Below are positions 16,749 to 25,173 of a stretch of 64,000 nucleotides of DNA, one piece after another. The position numbers and the translations under genes are program-made. Origin of the DNA: Hyphomicrobiales bacterium (GTDB taxonomy: Bacteria > Pseudomonadota > Alphaproteobacteria > Rhizobiales > Rhizobiaceae); assembly GCA_900474095.1 (NCBI GenBank), contig UCOA01000029.1:1-64000 (forward strand), given 5' to 3'. The first letter of the stretch is position 1; each line of letters begins with the position of its first letter. Below the pieces are notes generated by a model, which saw nothing but the letters and a program-made list of their open reading frames with translations, made no database searches and was not told where the DNA came from.

Positions 16749-17770
16749 CAGCGCGTCCTTGGATCGAAGATGCGGTAGAGAACATCGGACAGGAGATTGA
16801 GTCCGATGAAGATGACGCCGACGATCAGCACGCAGGTCATGACGGCATTCATGTCGCCGGTGATGAGGTTGTTGGTCAAGTATTGGCCAAAACCCGGCCA
16901 GGCAAAGACGGTTTCGATCAGGACTGCGCCTTCGAGCAGCGAACCGTAGGCGAGCGCGATAATGGTGACGAGCTGGACGCGGATATTGACGAAGGCGTGC
17001 TGCCAGATCGTCTGGTTGCGCGAAAGCCCCTTCACTCTGGCAGTCGTCACGTATTCCTGGCCGAGTTGGTCGAGCATGAAGCTGCGGGTCATGCGGGTGA
17101 TGTAGGCGGAGGAGGAATAGCCAAGCAGGGCCGCCGGCAGGATGATGTGGTTTAACGCGGACCAGAAGACATCCATTTCGCCGGCGATCAGGCTGTCGAT
17201 CAGCAGGAAGCCGGTGCGCTCCTCGACCAGACCGATGTAGAACTGATCCATTCGCCCGCTGCCGCCGACCAGCCCAAGATGGGCATAAAAGACGATGAGA
17301 GCGATCATGCCCGTCCAGAAAATCGGCATCGAATGGCCGAAGAGGCTGAAGACACGCACGACATGGTCCAGCCAGCGGTCCTTGTTGACGGCGGCGAAGA
17401 CGCCCAGCGGCACGCCGAGACCGGCGCCGATGAGAATGGCGAAGGTGGCGAGCTCGATGGTCGCCGGCATGACATGCAAAATATCCTGGATGACAGGCTG
17501 GCCGGTACGGATCGAGGTGCCGAAATTGCCCGTGAAGACGTCGCCGAGGTAATAGGCGAACTGTTCCCAGAGTGGACGGTCGAGACCAAGCGAGCGATAC
17601 ACCTGTTCATAGGTTTCACGGGTCGCATCTTCCCCGACGATGGCGCGGACAGGATCGGCGGGCATCAGCCGGCCGATGAAGAAAGTCAGGAGAAGCAGGC
17701 CGAGCAGCGTGACCGCGATGGTCCCGAGCTGCCCGGCCGCGCCGTAGAAGCGTATGCGACGGTGTGACAT
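16748..17770 (-). CDS. Oligopeptide-type ABC transporter permease (DppB-like)
   Basis: This 340-residue permease begins at 17770 behind GGAGG (an ATG at 17788 would remove that site). It shows the DppB features LRRLLGTLAVTLL-like first span, DPVRAIVGEDAT, GLDRPLWEQFAYYLGDVFTGNFG, and the coupling loop YVTTARVKGLSRNQTIWQHA. It is the first gene of the minus-strand transporter operon. A TGT-N3-ACA site lies about 55 bases upstream, so the operon probably answers to the same regulator as the other pectin genes. Confidence 0.9.
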   Translation of the reverse strand: MSHRRIRFYGAAGQLGTIAVTLLGLLLLTFFIGRLMPADPVRAIVGEDATRETYEQVYRSLGLDRPLWEQFAYYLGDVFTGNFGTSIRTGQPVIQDILHVMPATIELATFAILIGAGLGVPLGVFAAVNKDRWLDHVVRVFSLFGHSMPIFWTGMIALIVFYAHLGLVGGSGRMDQFYIGLVEERTGFLLIDSLIAGEMDVFWSALNHIILPAALLGYSSSAYITRMTRSFMLDQLGQEYVTTARVKGLSRNQTIWQHAFVNIRVQLVTIIALAYGSLLEGAVLIETVFAWPGFGQYLTNNLITGDMNAVMTCVLIVGVIFIGLNLLSDVLYRIFDPRTR

Positions 17771-17822
17771 GATTCCTCCGTTTGTCATTCGCCAGACGGT
17801 GAGGCGGCACAGGCTCCGATCC

Positions 17823-17831
17823 TGTATGACA
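17823..17831. promoter_or_regulatory. TGT-N3-ACA site before the Dpp-type operon
   Basis: CTGTATGACAA, core TGT-ATG-ACA, is identical over 11 bases to the site at 18244-18254 in front of kdgF. It stands between kdgF's stop and the permease start and could control the transporter operon. Confidence 0.55.
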
Positions 17832-17879
17832 ACTTAACGAAACCTGTCACAGGCTGTTGATGCTGTCAAGGCAATCCGC

Positions 17880-18194
17880 TCAGAGGAAGTCATCCCGCCT
17901 TGGCGTGAAGCAGTCGATAAGCTCTCCCGCCTCCAGGCATTGGCAGCCGTGGTCGGTGTTGCTCGGGATGACGAGACTGTCGCCAGCTTTTAGGTCATAG
18001 GCTTCGCCACCGCGGAAAAAACGGAAGCGGCCGCGTGCGATATAAGTGGATTGCACGTGCGGATGACTATGCAGTCTGCCTTGGGCGCCGCTTTCGAAGC
18101 GAAAGGATACGACCATGATCTCAGGCGAATGAGAAAGCACCTGCCGGGTAATGCCGGCGTCGGTTGCGGTGGTGGGAAAGGCGGGAAGGGTCAT
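17880..18194 (-). CDS. kdgF: KdgF, cupin that opens unsaturated galacturonate
   Basis: This 104-residue single-domain cupin is colinear with KdgF, the enzyme that speeds conversion of 4,5-unsaturated galacturonate to 5-keto-4-deoxyuronate (DKI) in pectin and alginate breakdown. Visible landmarks are FESGAQGRLHSHPHVQSTY with the metal-binding His/His/Gln set (about residues 42-48), the fourth ligand in NTDHGC (His near 82), and the characteristic end DCFTPRRDDFL. The start at 18194 follows ACGAGGCCACC; longer frames add a non-conserved leader overlapping the operator. It feeds kduI encoded 1.4 kb away on the other strand. Confidence 0.9.
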   Translation of the reverse strand: MTLPAFPTTATDAGITRQVLSHSPEIMVVSFRFESGAQGRLHSHPHVQSTYIARGRFRFFRGGEAYDLKAGDSLVIPSNTDHGCQCLEAGELIDCFTPRRDDFL

Positions 18195-18208
18195 GGTGGC
18201 CTCGTTAA

Positions 18209-18223
18209 TGATGTATGACATCA
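18209..18223. promoter_or_regulatory. Palindromic operator before kdgF
   Basis: TGATGT-ATG-ACATCA is a perfect 6-bp inverted repeat with a 3-base spacer and the same TGT-N3-ACA core as the other sites. It ends about 15 bases upstream of the kdgF ATG, covering the transcript leader. Confidence 0.55.
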
Positions 18224-18244
18224 CTAACATAGATGTACTGTATC

Positions 18245-18253
18245 TGTATGACA
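18245..18253. promoter_or_regulatory. Second TGT-N3-ACA site between gntR and kdgF
   Basis: CTGTATGACAA sits immediately after the GntR gene's stop codon and about 50 bases before kdgF. Together with the palindrome at 18209 it forms a double site in the kdgF promoter, suggesting kdgF has its own promoter and is not simply read through from gntR. Confidence 0.5.
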
Positions 18254-18255
18254 AG

Positions 18256-19005
18256 CTACGACAGGTTTATATCTTCGGGAGCAATTGTGCGTGAGCGCAG
18301 CAGTACCTTGTAGCGATCGAGACTGCCGTGAAGATGTGCGCGCATACGCTCGCGTGCGGCCTCGGCATTGCCTTCGATGATGGCATCGACGATGAGGCCG
18401 TGCTCTTCCTGAAGGTGGAGGTTGTAGTCTTTAGGGCGCGAGCCGGGGGCTGAGCCTTGCAGCTCGCCGCGCGGGATGATGCCGGATCGGATCAGCTGGA
18501 GAAATTCGGGAAAGCGGCGATTTTGCGTGGCTTCCGCGATGGCGAGATGCAGCTCGAAATCCGCGTCTCGGGTCGGGCTTCCGGCAGTCAGGCATTCGCC
18601 GACATGATGGTGGGCCTCAAGGATCGCTTCAATCTGTGCGGCCGAACGGCGCGATGCCGCAAGTCCCGCCGACTCCACCTCGAAGACCGTCCTGAGTTCC
18701 AGAAGCTCGATTACCGAGGAAATCCGTTCGGTGGTTAGATCCTTGAACGGCTGCTTCTTGCCCTCTGACGTCTCGAGCGCGAATATGCCCGCACCCTTGC
18801 GTGCCTCTACCAGGCGTTCGGCCCGAAGGATTGCGATCGCCTCGCGCACCACGGTGCGGCTTACGGAATACTCGCGGGTCAATGCGCTTTCACTCGGGAG
18901 CCGGTCGCCGGGTTTGAATACGCCGTCGGTCAGGTCGCGACGCAGGTCGGCGCTGATCTTTGCGGCGAGCGACGTGCCTCTGGCGTAATTGTTCTCGACT
19001 TCCAT
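18256..19005 (-). CDS. GntR-family (FadR subfamily) regulator of the pectin locus
   Basis: This 249-residue regulator has an N-terminal winged helix (FKPGDRLPSESALTREYSVSRTVVREAIAIL, residues about 30-65) and an all-helical FCD effector domain with the metal-binding Asp/His pattern (DADFELHLAIAEAT; EEHGLIVDAI; MRAHLHGS). Such proteins usually repress and are released by a sugar acid. The start at 19005 is preferred because AGGTGA precedes it; an ATG at 19038 has no site. It lies directly upstream of kdgF and is the natural candidate to bind the TGT-N3-ACA palindromes around it. Confidence 0.85.
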   Translation of the reverse strand: MEVENNYARGTSLAAKISADLRRDLTDGVFKPGDRLPSESALTREYSVSRTVVREAIAILRAERLVEARKGAGIFALETSEGKKQPFKDLTTERISSVIELLELRTVFEVESAGLAASRRSAAQIEAILEAHHHVGECLTAGSPTRDADFELHLAIAEATQNRRFPEFLQLIRSGIIPRGELQGSAPGSRPKDYNLHLQEEHGLIVDAIIEGNAEAARERMRAHLHGSLDRYKVLLRSRTIAPEDINLS

Positions 19006-19071
19006 TTCTGCTTCACCTGCATTGAACCTGTCTGGCATGTTATCGGTTATCTGTCCGAATGCAAGGGAAGG

Positions 19072-19260
19072 CTATCTTGAGCAGCCCGGTGTTCGCAGTA
19101 TGGCGCGATCGCGGGCCTGACTCGGCCGGGGGGAGGGCGGTCTCCTCGCCGCTCTCACCGCGCGACGGGGAATAAACGTCGGACCGAGCATTTGCAGGAA
19201 TTCGCCGAAGCGCGGATTGTTGGTCGCCTTGGCTTCCGAGGGAAGCCGGTCGCGCGGCCT
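19072..19260 (-). pseudogene. Remnant of a second GntR/FadR regulator, internally deleted
   Basis: One minus-strand frame reads DRLPSE (the wing motif of the GntR DNA-binding domain, 19234-19251) joined directly to AKATNNPRFGEFLQMLGPTF and IPRRAV, which is the FCD-domain segment equivalent to EATQNRRFPEFLQLIRSGI in the intact neighbour. About 100 codons that should separate the two motifs are missing. There is no intact start, and a stop lies at 19072-19074. The intact GntR gene lies just downstream on the same strand, so this may be what is left of a paralogue or of a replaced copy. Confidence 0.6.
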
Positions 19261-19515
19261 GTGATCGCCTTTGGAGGCGCATCAGCCAACCTTCCCACAG
19301 GCGTCGTGGCCCGCTGGGGCGCCCGTTTTTTGTGCGGTCCCCTTCGTCATGCACTTAGCCAGTCGGTGAGTGAGGCGGTAACCCTCTGTTGATTGTGGAT
19401 ATGCCATTGCCGGGCAAGGCGCAATCCGTTGCCAGATCAACTTGAGGTCCTCGCACTGCAACGCCTCTCCACTATCGGCATCTTGACCTGGAGTAACATA
19501 TCATACAATTATGGT

Positions 19516-19532
19516 AACATATATTATATGTT
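19516..19532. promoter_or_regulatory. Palindrome in the kduI promoter
   Basis: AACATAT-ATT-ATATGTT is a perfect 7-bp inverted repeat with a 3-base spacer, 24 bases before the kduI ATG, in a locally AT-rich stretch that probably holds the -10 region. A relaxed copy of the locus core (TATCATACA) lies nearby around 19497-19506. Whether the GntR or another protein binds here is open. Confidence 0.45.
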
Positions 19533-19556
19533 GTCACAACTCGACGGAGGAAGTTT

Positions 19557-20381
19557 ATGCTGACTGTGGAAACGCGGCAGGCGGTTAACCCGGAATATGC
19601 CAGGGCACTCGATACATCAGGGCTTCGGCGGCATTTCCTGGCTCAGGGCATGTTCAGGACCGGCGAGATCCGGCTGATCTATACCCATTACGACCGTTTC
19701 GTGATCGGCGGAGCGGTGCCGGGCAATCAGCCCCTGACGCTGGGCAAGGTCGAAGAAACCAAAACCCCACTGTTCCTCGATCGCCGTGAAATGGGCATCG
19801 TCAACATCGGTGAGACCGGTACCGTCGCGGCCGGCGGTGAAACCTACACCTTGAACCGCGGCGATGTCCTTTACCTCGGTGCCGGGACGGGGGAAGTCAT
19901 CTTCGCCGGCGAGGGCCGGTTCTATATCACGTCGTGCCCGGCGCACCGTCGGCTGCCGGCACGCCTCATCACCGCTACTGAAAGCAAGGAACTGAAAATG
20001 GGGGCGTCGGAAACCTCCAACAAGCGCACAATCAATCAGTTCATCCACCCGCTCGTCATGGAGAGCTGCCAGTTGGTGCTTGGCTATACGACGCTGGAGG
20101 ACGGATCTGTCTGGAACACCATCCCCTCGCATATCCATGACCGCCGCATGGAAGCCTATCTCTACTTCGGCATGGACGAAAAGTCCCGGGTTCTGCATTT
20201 GATGGGCGAGCCCCAGGAGACCCGTCATCTGTTCATCTCGAACGAGGAGGGCGCTCTTTCTCCACCCTGGTCGATCCATTCCGGTGCCGGTATCGGTTCC
20301 TACACATTCATCTGGGCCATGGCCGGCGACAACGTTGATTATACCGATATGGACTTCATTCAGCCAAAGGACCTGAAATGA
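19557..20381 (+). CDS. kduI: 5-keto-4-deoxyuronate isomerase KduI
   Basis: This 274-residue cupin-type isomerase converts 5-keto-4-deoxyuronate (DKI) to 2,5-diketo-3-deoxygluconate (DKII) in the cytoplasm. The zinc site is visible: His192 and His194 and Glu199 in IPSHIHDRRMEAYLYF, and a further His near 241 in PWSIHSGAG. Length and motifs match E. coli KduI. The start has ACGGAGGAAGTTT upstream. It overlaps kduD by four bases (ATGA), so the two steps are co-translated. Confidence 0.95.
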   Translation: MLTVETRQAVNPEYARALDTSGLRRHFLAQGMFRTGEIRLIYTHYDRFVIGGAVPGNQPLTLGKVEETKTPLFLDRREMGIVNIGETGTVAAGGETYTLNRGDVLYLGAGTGEVIFAGEGRFYITSCPAHRRLPARLITATESKELKMGASETSNKRTINQFIHPLVMESCQLVLGYTTLEDGSVWNTIPSHIHDRRMEAYLYFGMDEKSRVLHLMGEPQETRHLFISNEEGALSPPWSIHSGAGIGSYTFIWAMAGDNVDYTDMDFIQPKDLK

Positions 20382-21121
20382 CAAATTCATTTTCGCTTCA
20401 AGGGCGTAAGGCGCTGGTCACGGGCTCGAACACCGGTCTCGGACAGGCGATCGCCATCGGTCTCGCTGCAGCCGGTGCCGAGGTGATCTGCGCAGCTCGT
20501 AGGTCGCCAGAGGAGACCCTCGATTTAATCACCGAGGCAGGCGGCAAGGCGATCGGACTTTCTCTCGATTTTGTCGATCCCATGGCCGCGCGAGACGTGT
20601 TCCAGGATCAGGGCATCGACATCCTGGTCAACAACGCCGGTATCATCCGTCGCGCCGATGCGGTGGATTTCACCGAGGAAGACTGGGATGCGGTGGTCGA
20701 TGTAAACCTGAAGGCGCTCTTCTTTACGACCCAGGCGTTTGCGAAGGAATTGCTGGCTAAGGGGCGGCCAGGAAAGGTGGTCAATATCGCTTCGCTTCTT
20801 TCCTTTCAGGGTGGCATCCGTGTCCCATCCTACACAGCTGCGAAACACGGCGTGGCTGGTCTCACCAAGCTGCTTGCCAACGAATGGGCGGCCAAGGGCA
20901 TCAATGTCAACGCGATTGCGCCCGGCTACATCGAAACCAACAATACCGAGGCGCTTCGCGCCGACGCCAACCGCAACAAGGCTATCCTCGATCGCATTCC
21001 GGCCAACCGCTGGGGGCGTCCGCAGGACATCGCCGGTGCTGCAGTCTTCCTGTCGTCACCGGCAGCCGATTACATCCATGGCGCGGTTCTCAATGTCGAC
21101 GGCGGCTGGTTGGCGCGTTGA
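20378..21121 (+). CDS. kduD: 2-deoxy-D-gluconate/2,5-diketo-3-deoxygluconate dehydrogenase KduD
   Basis: This 247-residue short-chain dehydrogenase reduces DKII to 2-keto-3-deoxygluconate (KDG) with NADH. Motifs: TGSNTGLG (15-22, cofactor loop), NNAG (85-88), active-site Ser near 139-142 (NIASLLSFQGG), Tyr152 and Lys156 (YTAAK). The AARRS loop after the second strand favours NAD(H) or NADP(H) use that cannot be decided by eye. It is coupled to kduI. The next enzymes for KDG (kdgK and kdgA) are not in the window and must be encoded elsewhere. Confidence 0.92.
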   Translation: MTNSFSLQGRKALVTGSNTGLGQAIAIGLAAAGAEVICAARRSPEETLDLITEAGGKAIGLSLDFVDPMAARDVFQDQGIDILVNNAGIIRRADAVDFTEEDWDAVVDVNLKALFFTTQAFAKELLAKGRPGKVVNIASLLSFQGGIRVPSYTAAKHGVAGLTKLLANEWAAKGINVNAIAPGYIETNNTEALRADANRNKAILDRIPANRWGRPQDIAGAAVFLSSPAADYIHGAVLNVDGGWLAR

Positions 21122-21159
21122 CCTGAAAGTTGTTATGCAGCTTATATGATGACTTATTG

Positions 21160-22129
<970 letters not shown>

Positions 22130-22153
22130 CACGACGAACTCCGGAAGAATGCG

Positions 22154-22195
22154 ATGAAGATCGCCGCCGTTCGCACCCTTCTCCTGGAACACTAG
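22154..22195 (+). pseudogene. Thirteen-codon remnant resembling the start of gci
   Basis: ATG at 22154 opens MKIAAVRTLLLEH and then hits TAG at 22193. This string matches, almost residue for residue, the beginning of galactarolactone cycloisomerase of Agrobacterium (recalled as MKITAVRTHLLEH), whose gene normally follows kdgD. The next 70 bases run straight into the end of the convergent araC gene. It is short, so chance cannot be excluded, but position and sequence agree. Confidence 0.55.
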
Positions 22196-22263
22196 TTCAA
22201 GATGCCGGCAACCTGACGAGAGATCTGTAGCCGCACCCGTTGAGGTGCCCAGCGCAGTCCGTC

Positions 22264-23196
22264 CTACGCCCGTTGCTTCTCCATTGCGCGGGTGGCGGCG
22301 AGGCGGACTTCCTGTTCCGGCTCGTCGAGCTGCAGCAAACCGCCGTGCCGGCTCTGATGGACCTTGTTCATATGACCGCGCGGGCTGAGGCCGAGTGTGC
22401 GCTTGAACATGCGCGAGAAATAATAGGGATCGCCATAGCCGACTTCCGCCGCCGCTGCCGCCACCGAAAGGCCTCCCTCGAGAAAATGCATGGCGCGTTC
22501 CATGCGCTTGAGCTCCTGGTACTTGCGCGGTGTGCGGCCCACCCGTTTCTGGAACTCGCGCAGGAAATAGTCGGTGTTGTATGGCGAGGCGTCGACTGCC
22601 TTCGCGGCAATCTCCGGATCGAGCGGATTGGCCGAGATCATCGTTGCCGCCTTCATCACCGCAAGGTCGATCGCGTCTGCCCCCTCCGGCTGATAGGTCG
22701 CATGGTCGCGCCAGCCGAGAAAGGCATCCTCTATGAAGGCGATAAGCAGGACCATGAAAAGATGATGTTGACCGAGCGAGACGGAGGAGGGAGGCGCGCT
22801 CTGGCGATAGTGGCGGGCAATCGACTCGAGAAACGGCCAGCGGCTCAGTTGCAGCTTCGGCCTCAGGTTCATCTGCGCGATCAGGTTATGGCGACCATAA
22901 ATGTCGAGCGTAAAATGCTGCGCCACGCCGATGTAGGTCTTGTGCCCCTCGTTCCAACCGACGAAGCGCTGGCCGGCGCTGATCAGCATGGCATCCCCCG
23001 GCTCCATCAGGCATGGCTCGCCATCGATCAGATAGTGGCCGCGCCCCTCAAGGCAGATGATCAGATCATCGACCGGGTTGGATTTGTCGATCCTCCAGGT
23101 GTGCGAGTGCTCCATGCGGATCGCCGCCCGCGTCAGATTGAGTGTCAATGCCGCAGGCGGGATTGCCGATAGAATTCCGCCTTCGATTTCGTCCAT
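22264..23196 (-). CDS. AraC-family regulator, divergent from the tog transporter
   Basis: This 310-residue protein has an N-terminal cupin-like sensing domain (about 1-160, with DLIICLEGRGHYLIDGEP and EPGDAMLISAG) and a C-terminal pair of helix-turn-helix units (about 190-285, ending in VAAAAAEVGYGDPYYFSRMFKRTLGLSPRG, the AraC signature). It is transcribed away from togM across a 200-base gap and probably activates that operon on binding a sugar. A tail of about 30 charged residues extends past the usual AraC end. Confidence 0.85.
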   Translation of the reverse strand: MDEIEGGILSAIPPAALTLNLTRAAIRMEHSHTWRIDKSNPVDDLIICLEGRGHYLIDGEPCLMEPGDAMLISAGQRFVGWNEGHKTYIGVAQHFTLDIYGRHNLIAQMNLRPKLQLSRWPFLESIARHYRQSAPPSSVSLGQHHLFMVLLIAFIEDAFLGWRDHATYQPEGADAIDLAVMKAATMISANPLDPEIAAKAVDASPYNTDYFLREFQKRVGRTPRKYQELKRMERAMHFLEGGLSVAAAAAEVGYGDPYYFSRMFKRTLGLSPRGHMNKVHQSRHGGLLQLDEPEQEVRLAATRAMEKQRA

Positions 23197-23398
23197 CTTT
23201 TTCCCTTCCTTTGTGAATTTATTGTAATCGGGAAATCCGCGAAAGTCACCAAATAAGCCGCTTTTTCTGGGGAGGAGATCGGTCCGTGGGATAGGTAGGG
23301 GCGTTGCCGCTCACATTTCCTGCACCGAAATGGGAGCCTGATTTGTACAAAATTGTATCTATGTCCACTGCACTCAGGTGCGGCCTGGGAGGCAAGCC

Positions 23399-24280
23399 AT
23401 GAAGATGCACCGCCTTTTGGGGCTGGGGTATCTCACCCCCTATATCTTGGGCCTCCTGGTCTTTACGGCTATCCCGTTCGGCGGGTCGCTCTACCTAAGT
23501 TTCACCAGCTACGACCTGATGAGCGAGCCACGTTGGACGGGGCTTGCCAACTACGAGCGGCTCTTCACGCGCGATCGAACCTTCATCAAGTCGTTGAACG
23601 TGACGCTGCTCTACGTATTCCTGACAGTGCCTTTGAAGCTTGCCTTCGCGCTCTTCATTGCGGCGATCCTGAACCACAAGCTGATGTTCATCGGACTCTT
23701 TCGGACCGCGTTCTACGTGCCCTCGATCCTCGGCGGTTCGATCGCGATTGCGGTTCTGTGGCGCTACATCTTCGCCACGGAGGGCCTTGCCAACATGGCG
23801 CTGGCGACGCTCGGTCTTTCGCCGGTGGACTGGTTCGGTGATCCGACGAACGCGCTTTTCACCATCACGCTTTTGCGATGCTGGCAGTTCGGCTCAGCCA
23901 TGGTGATTTTCCTCGCCGCCCTGCAGTCGATCGACAGATCGCTTTACGAAGCGGCAGCCATCGACGGCGCAGGCAAGGTGCGCACCTTTTTCTTCATTAC
24001 ATTGCCACTGCTGACGCCGGTCATCTTCTTCAACCTCGTCATGCAGATGGTTCAGGCATTCCAGGAGTTCAACGGCCCCTACATCATCACGCAGGGCGGT
24101 CCCCTGAAGGCGACCTATCTGCTTCCGCTCTATATCTATGACGAGGCTTTCAAGAAGTTCAACATGGGTTACGCCTCGTCCATCGCCTGGGTGCTCTTCA
24201 CCATCGTCACCGCCCTGACCCTTGTTGCCTTCTGGTCCTCCAAGAAGTGGGTCTATTACGCCGGCGACAAGCGGAGCTGA
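23399..24280 (+). CDS. togM: Oligogalacturonide ABC transporter permease, TogM-like
   Basis: This 293-residue MalF-type permease has six membrane spans and the coupling loop EAAAIDGAGKVRTFFFITLP. Its start at 23399 follows GGGAGGCAAGCC. With the next three genes (permease, ATPase, binding protein) it reproduces the order togM-N-A-B of the Erwinia/Dickeya oligogalacturonide importer, and the operon continues into a polygalacturonase and an unsaturated glycuronyl hydrolase. The name rests on order and context; generic CUT1 sugar permeases look similar. Confidence 0.82.
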   Translation: MKMHRLLGLGYLTPYILGLLVFTAIPFGGSLYLSFTSYDLMSEPRWTGLANYERLFTRDRTFIKSLNVTLLYVFLTVPLKLAFALFIAAILNHKLMFIGLFRTAFYVPSILGGSIAIAVLWRYIFATEGLANMALATLGLSPVDWFGDPTNALFTITLLRCWQFGSAMVIFLAALQSIDRSLYEAAAIDGAGKVRTFFFITLPLLTPVIFFNLVMQMVQAFQEFNGPYIITQGGPLKATYLLPLYIYDEAFKKFNMGYASSIAWVLFTIVTALTLVAFWSSKKWVYYAGDKRS

Positions 24281-24286
24281 TCTCAT

Positions 24287-25171
24287 ATGACCGAACTTGC
24301 GACCTTCAACGACCTCCAGACTGCGCCCCGCGCCAGGCTGAAGCTGATCTCGACCGCGTTCCGTTACATCCTGCTCTTTGCAGTCGGCTTCGTCATGCTC
24401 TATCCGCTCATCTGGCTGGTCGGTGCGAGCTTCAAGACGAACTCCGAAATCTTCGCAGGCGCCGGCTTTCTGCCAGAGAAGCCTACTGCCGACGGCTACA
24501 TCAAGGGCTGGCAGACATCGACACCATACACGTTCGGACGCTTCTTCTGGAATTCGTTCCAAATCATCCTGCCCAAGGTGATCGGCACGGCCATCTCCTG
24601 CACGTTGACGGCTTACGCCTTCGCGCGGTTCGACTTCCCTTTGAAGAAGATACTCTTCGGCTCGGTGATTGCGATCCTGCTGCTGCCCAATGTCGTCACC
24701 CGCATTCCGCAATATATCCTGTTCCGCGACTTGGGCTGGCTCGACAGTTTTCTGCCGCTCTGGGTGCCGTCGGCGCTTGCTGGCGATGCGTTCTTCGTCT
24801 TCATGCTGGTGCAATTCCTGCGCTCATTGCCGACCGACATGGAGGAGGCGGCGCGGGTCGATGGCGCCAACAGCATCCAGACACTCATCTACATCGTGGT
24901 GCCGATGCTCGCTCCGGCACTGATCTCGGTGTGCCTCTTTCAGTTCATGTGGACCATGAACGATTTCCTCGGACCGCTGATCTATCTGTCCTCGGTGGAC
25001 AAGTATCCGGTCAGCCTCGCTCTCAAGCTTTCCATCGACACAACGGAAGCTTTCGAATGGAACCGCATCCTGGCGATGTCGGTGCTCACGATCGCGCCCG
25101 CGCTGATCGTCTTCTTCGCCGCGCAACGATACTTCATTGAAGGGATCTCCTCCGGGGGGATCAAGGGCTGA
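24287..25171 (+). CDS. togN: Oligogalacturonide ABC transporter permease, TogN-like
   Basis: This 294-residue MalG-type permease follows togM by six bases. Six spans are visible, from YILLFAVGFVMLYPLIWLVGASFK to the C-terminal VLTIAPALIVFFAAQRYFIEGI, and the coupling loop reads EEAARVDGANSIQTLIYIVVP. The N-terminal 25 residues are cytoplasmic. It pairs with TogM to form the channel. Confidence 0.82.
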   Translation: MTELATFNDLQTAPRARLKLISTAFRYILLFAVGFVMLYPLIWLVGASFKTNSEIFAGAGFLPEKPTADGYIKGWQTSTPYTFGRFFWNSFQIILPKVIGTAISCTLTAYAFARFDFPLKKILFGSVIAILLLPNVVTRIPQYILFRDLGWLDSFLPLWVPSALAGDAFFVFMLVQFLRSLPTDMEEAARVDGANSIQTLIYIVVPMLAPALISVCLFQFMWTMNDFLGPLIYLSSVDKYPVSLALKLSIDTTEAFEWNRILAMSVLTIAPALIVFFAAQRYFIEGISSGGIKG

Positions 25172-25173
25172 AC

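Noticed and set aside
19192-19392. Small plus-strand frame opposite the GntR remnant
   Set aside because: No ribosome site or family pattern; the minus strand carries recognisable GntR motifs here.
23335-23365. TTGTACAAAATTGTATC before togM as another TGT-N3-ACA operator
   Set aside because: Spacing and core do not match the other sites; it could be an AraC target, but I see no convincing direct repeat.
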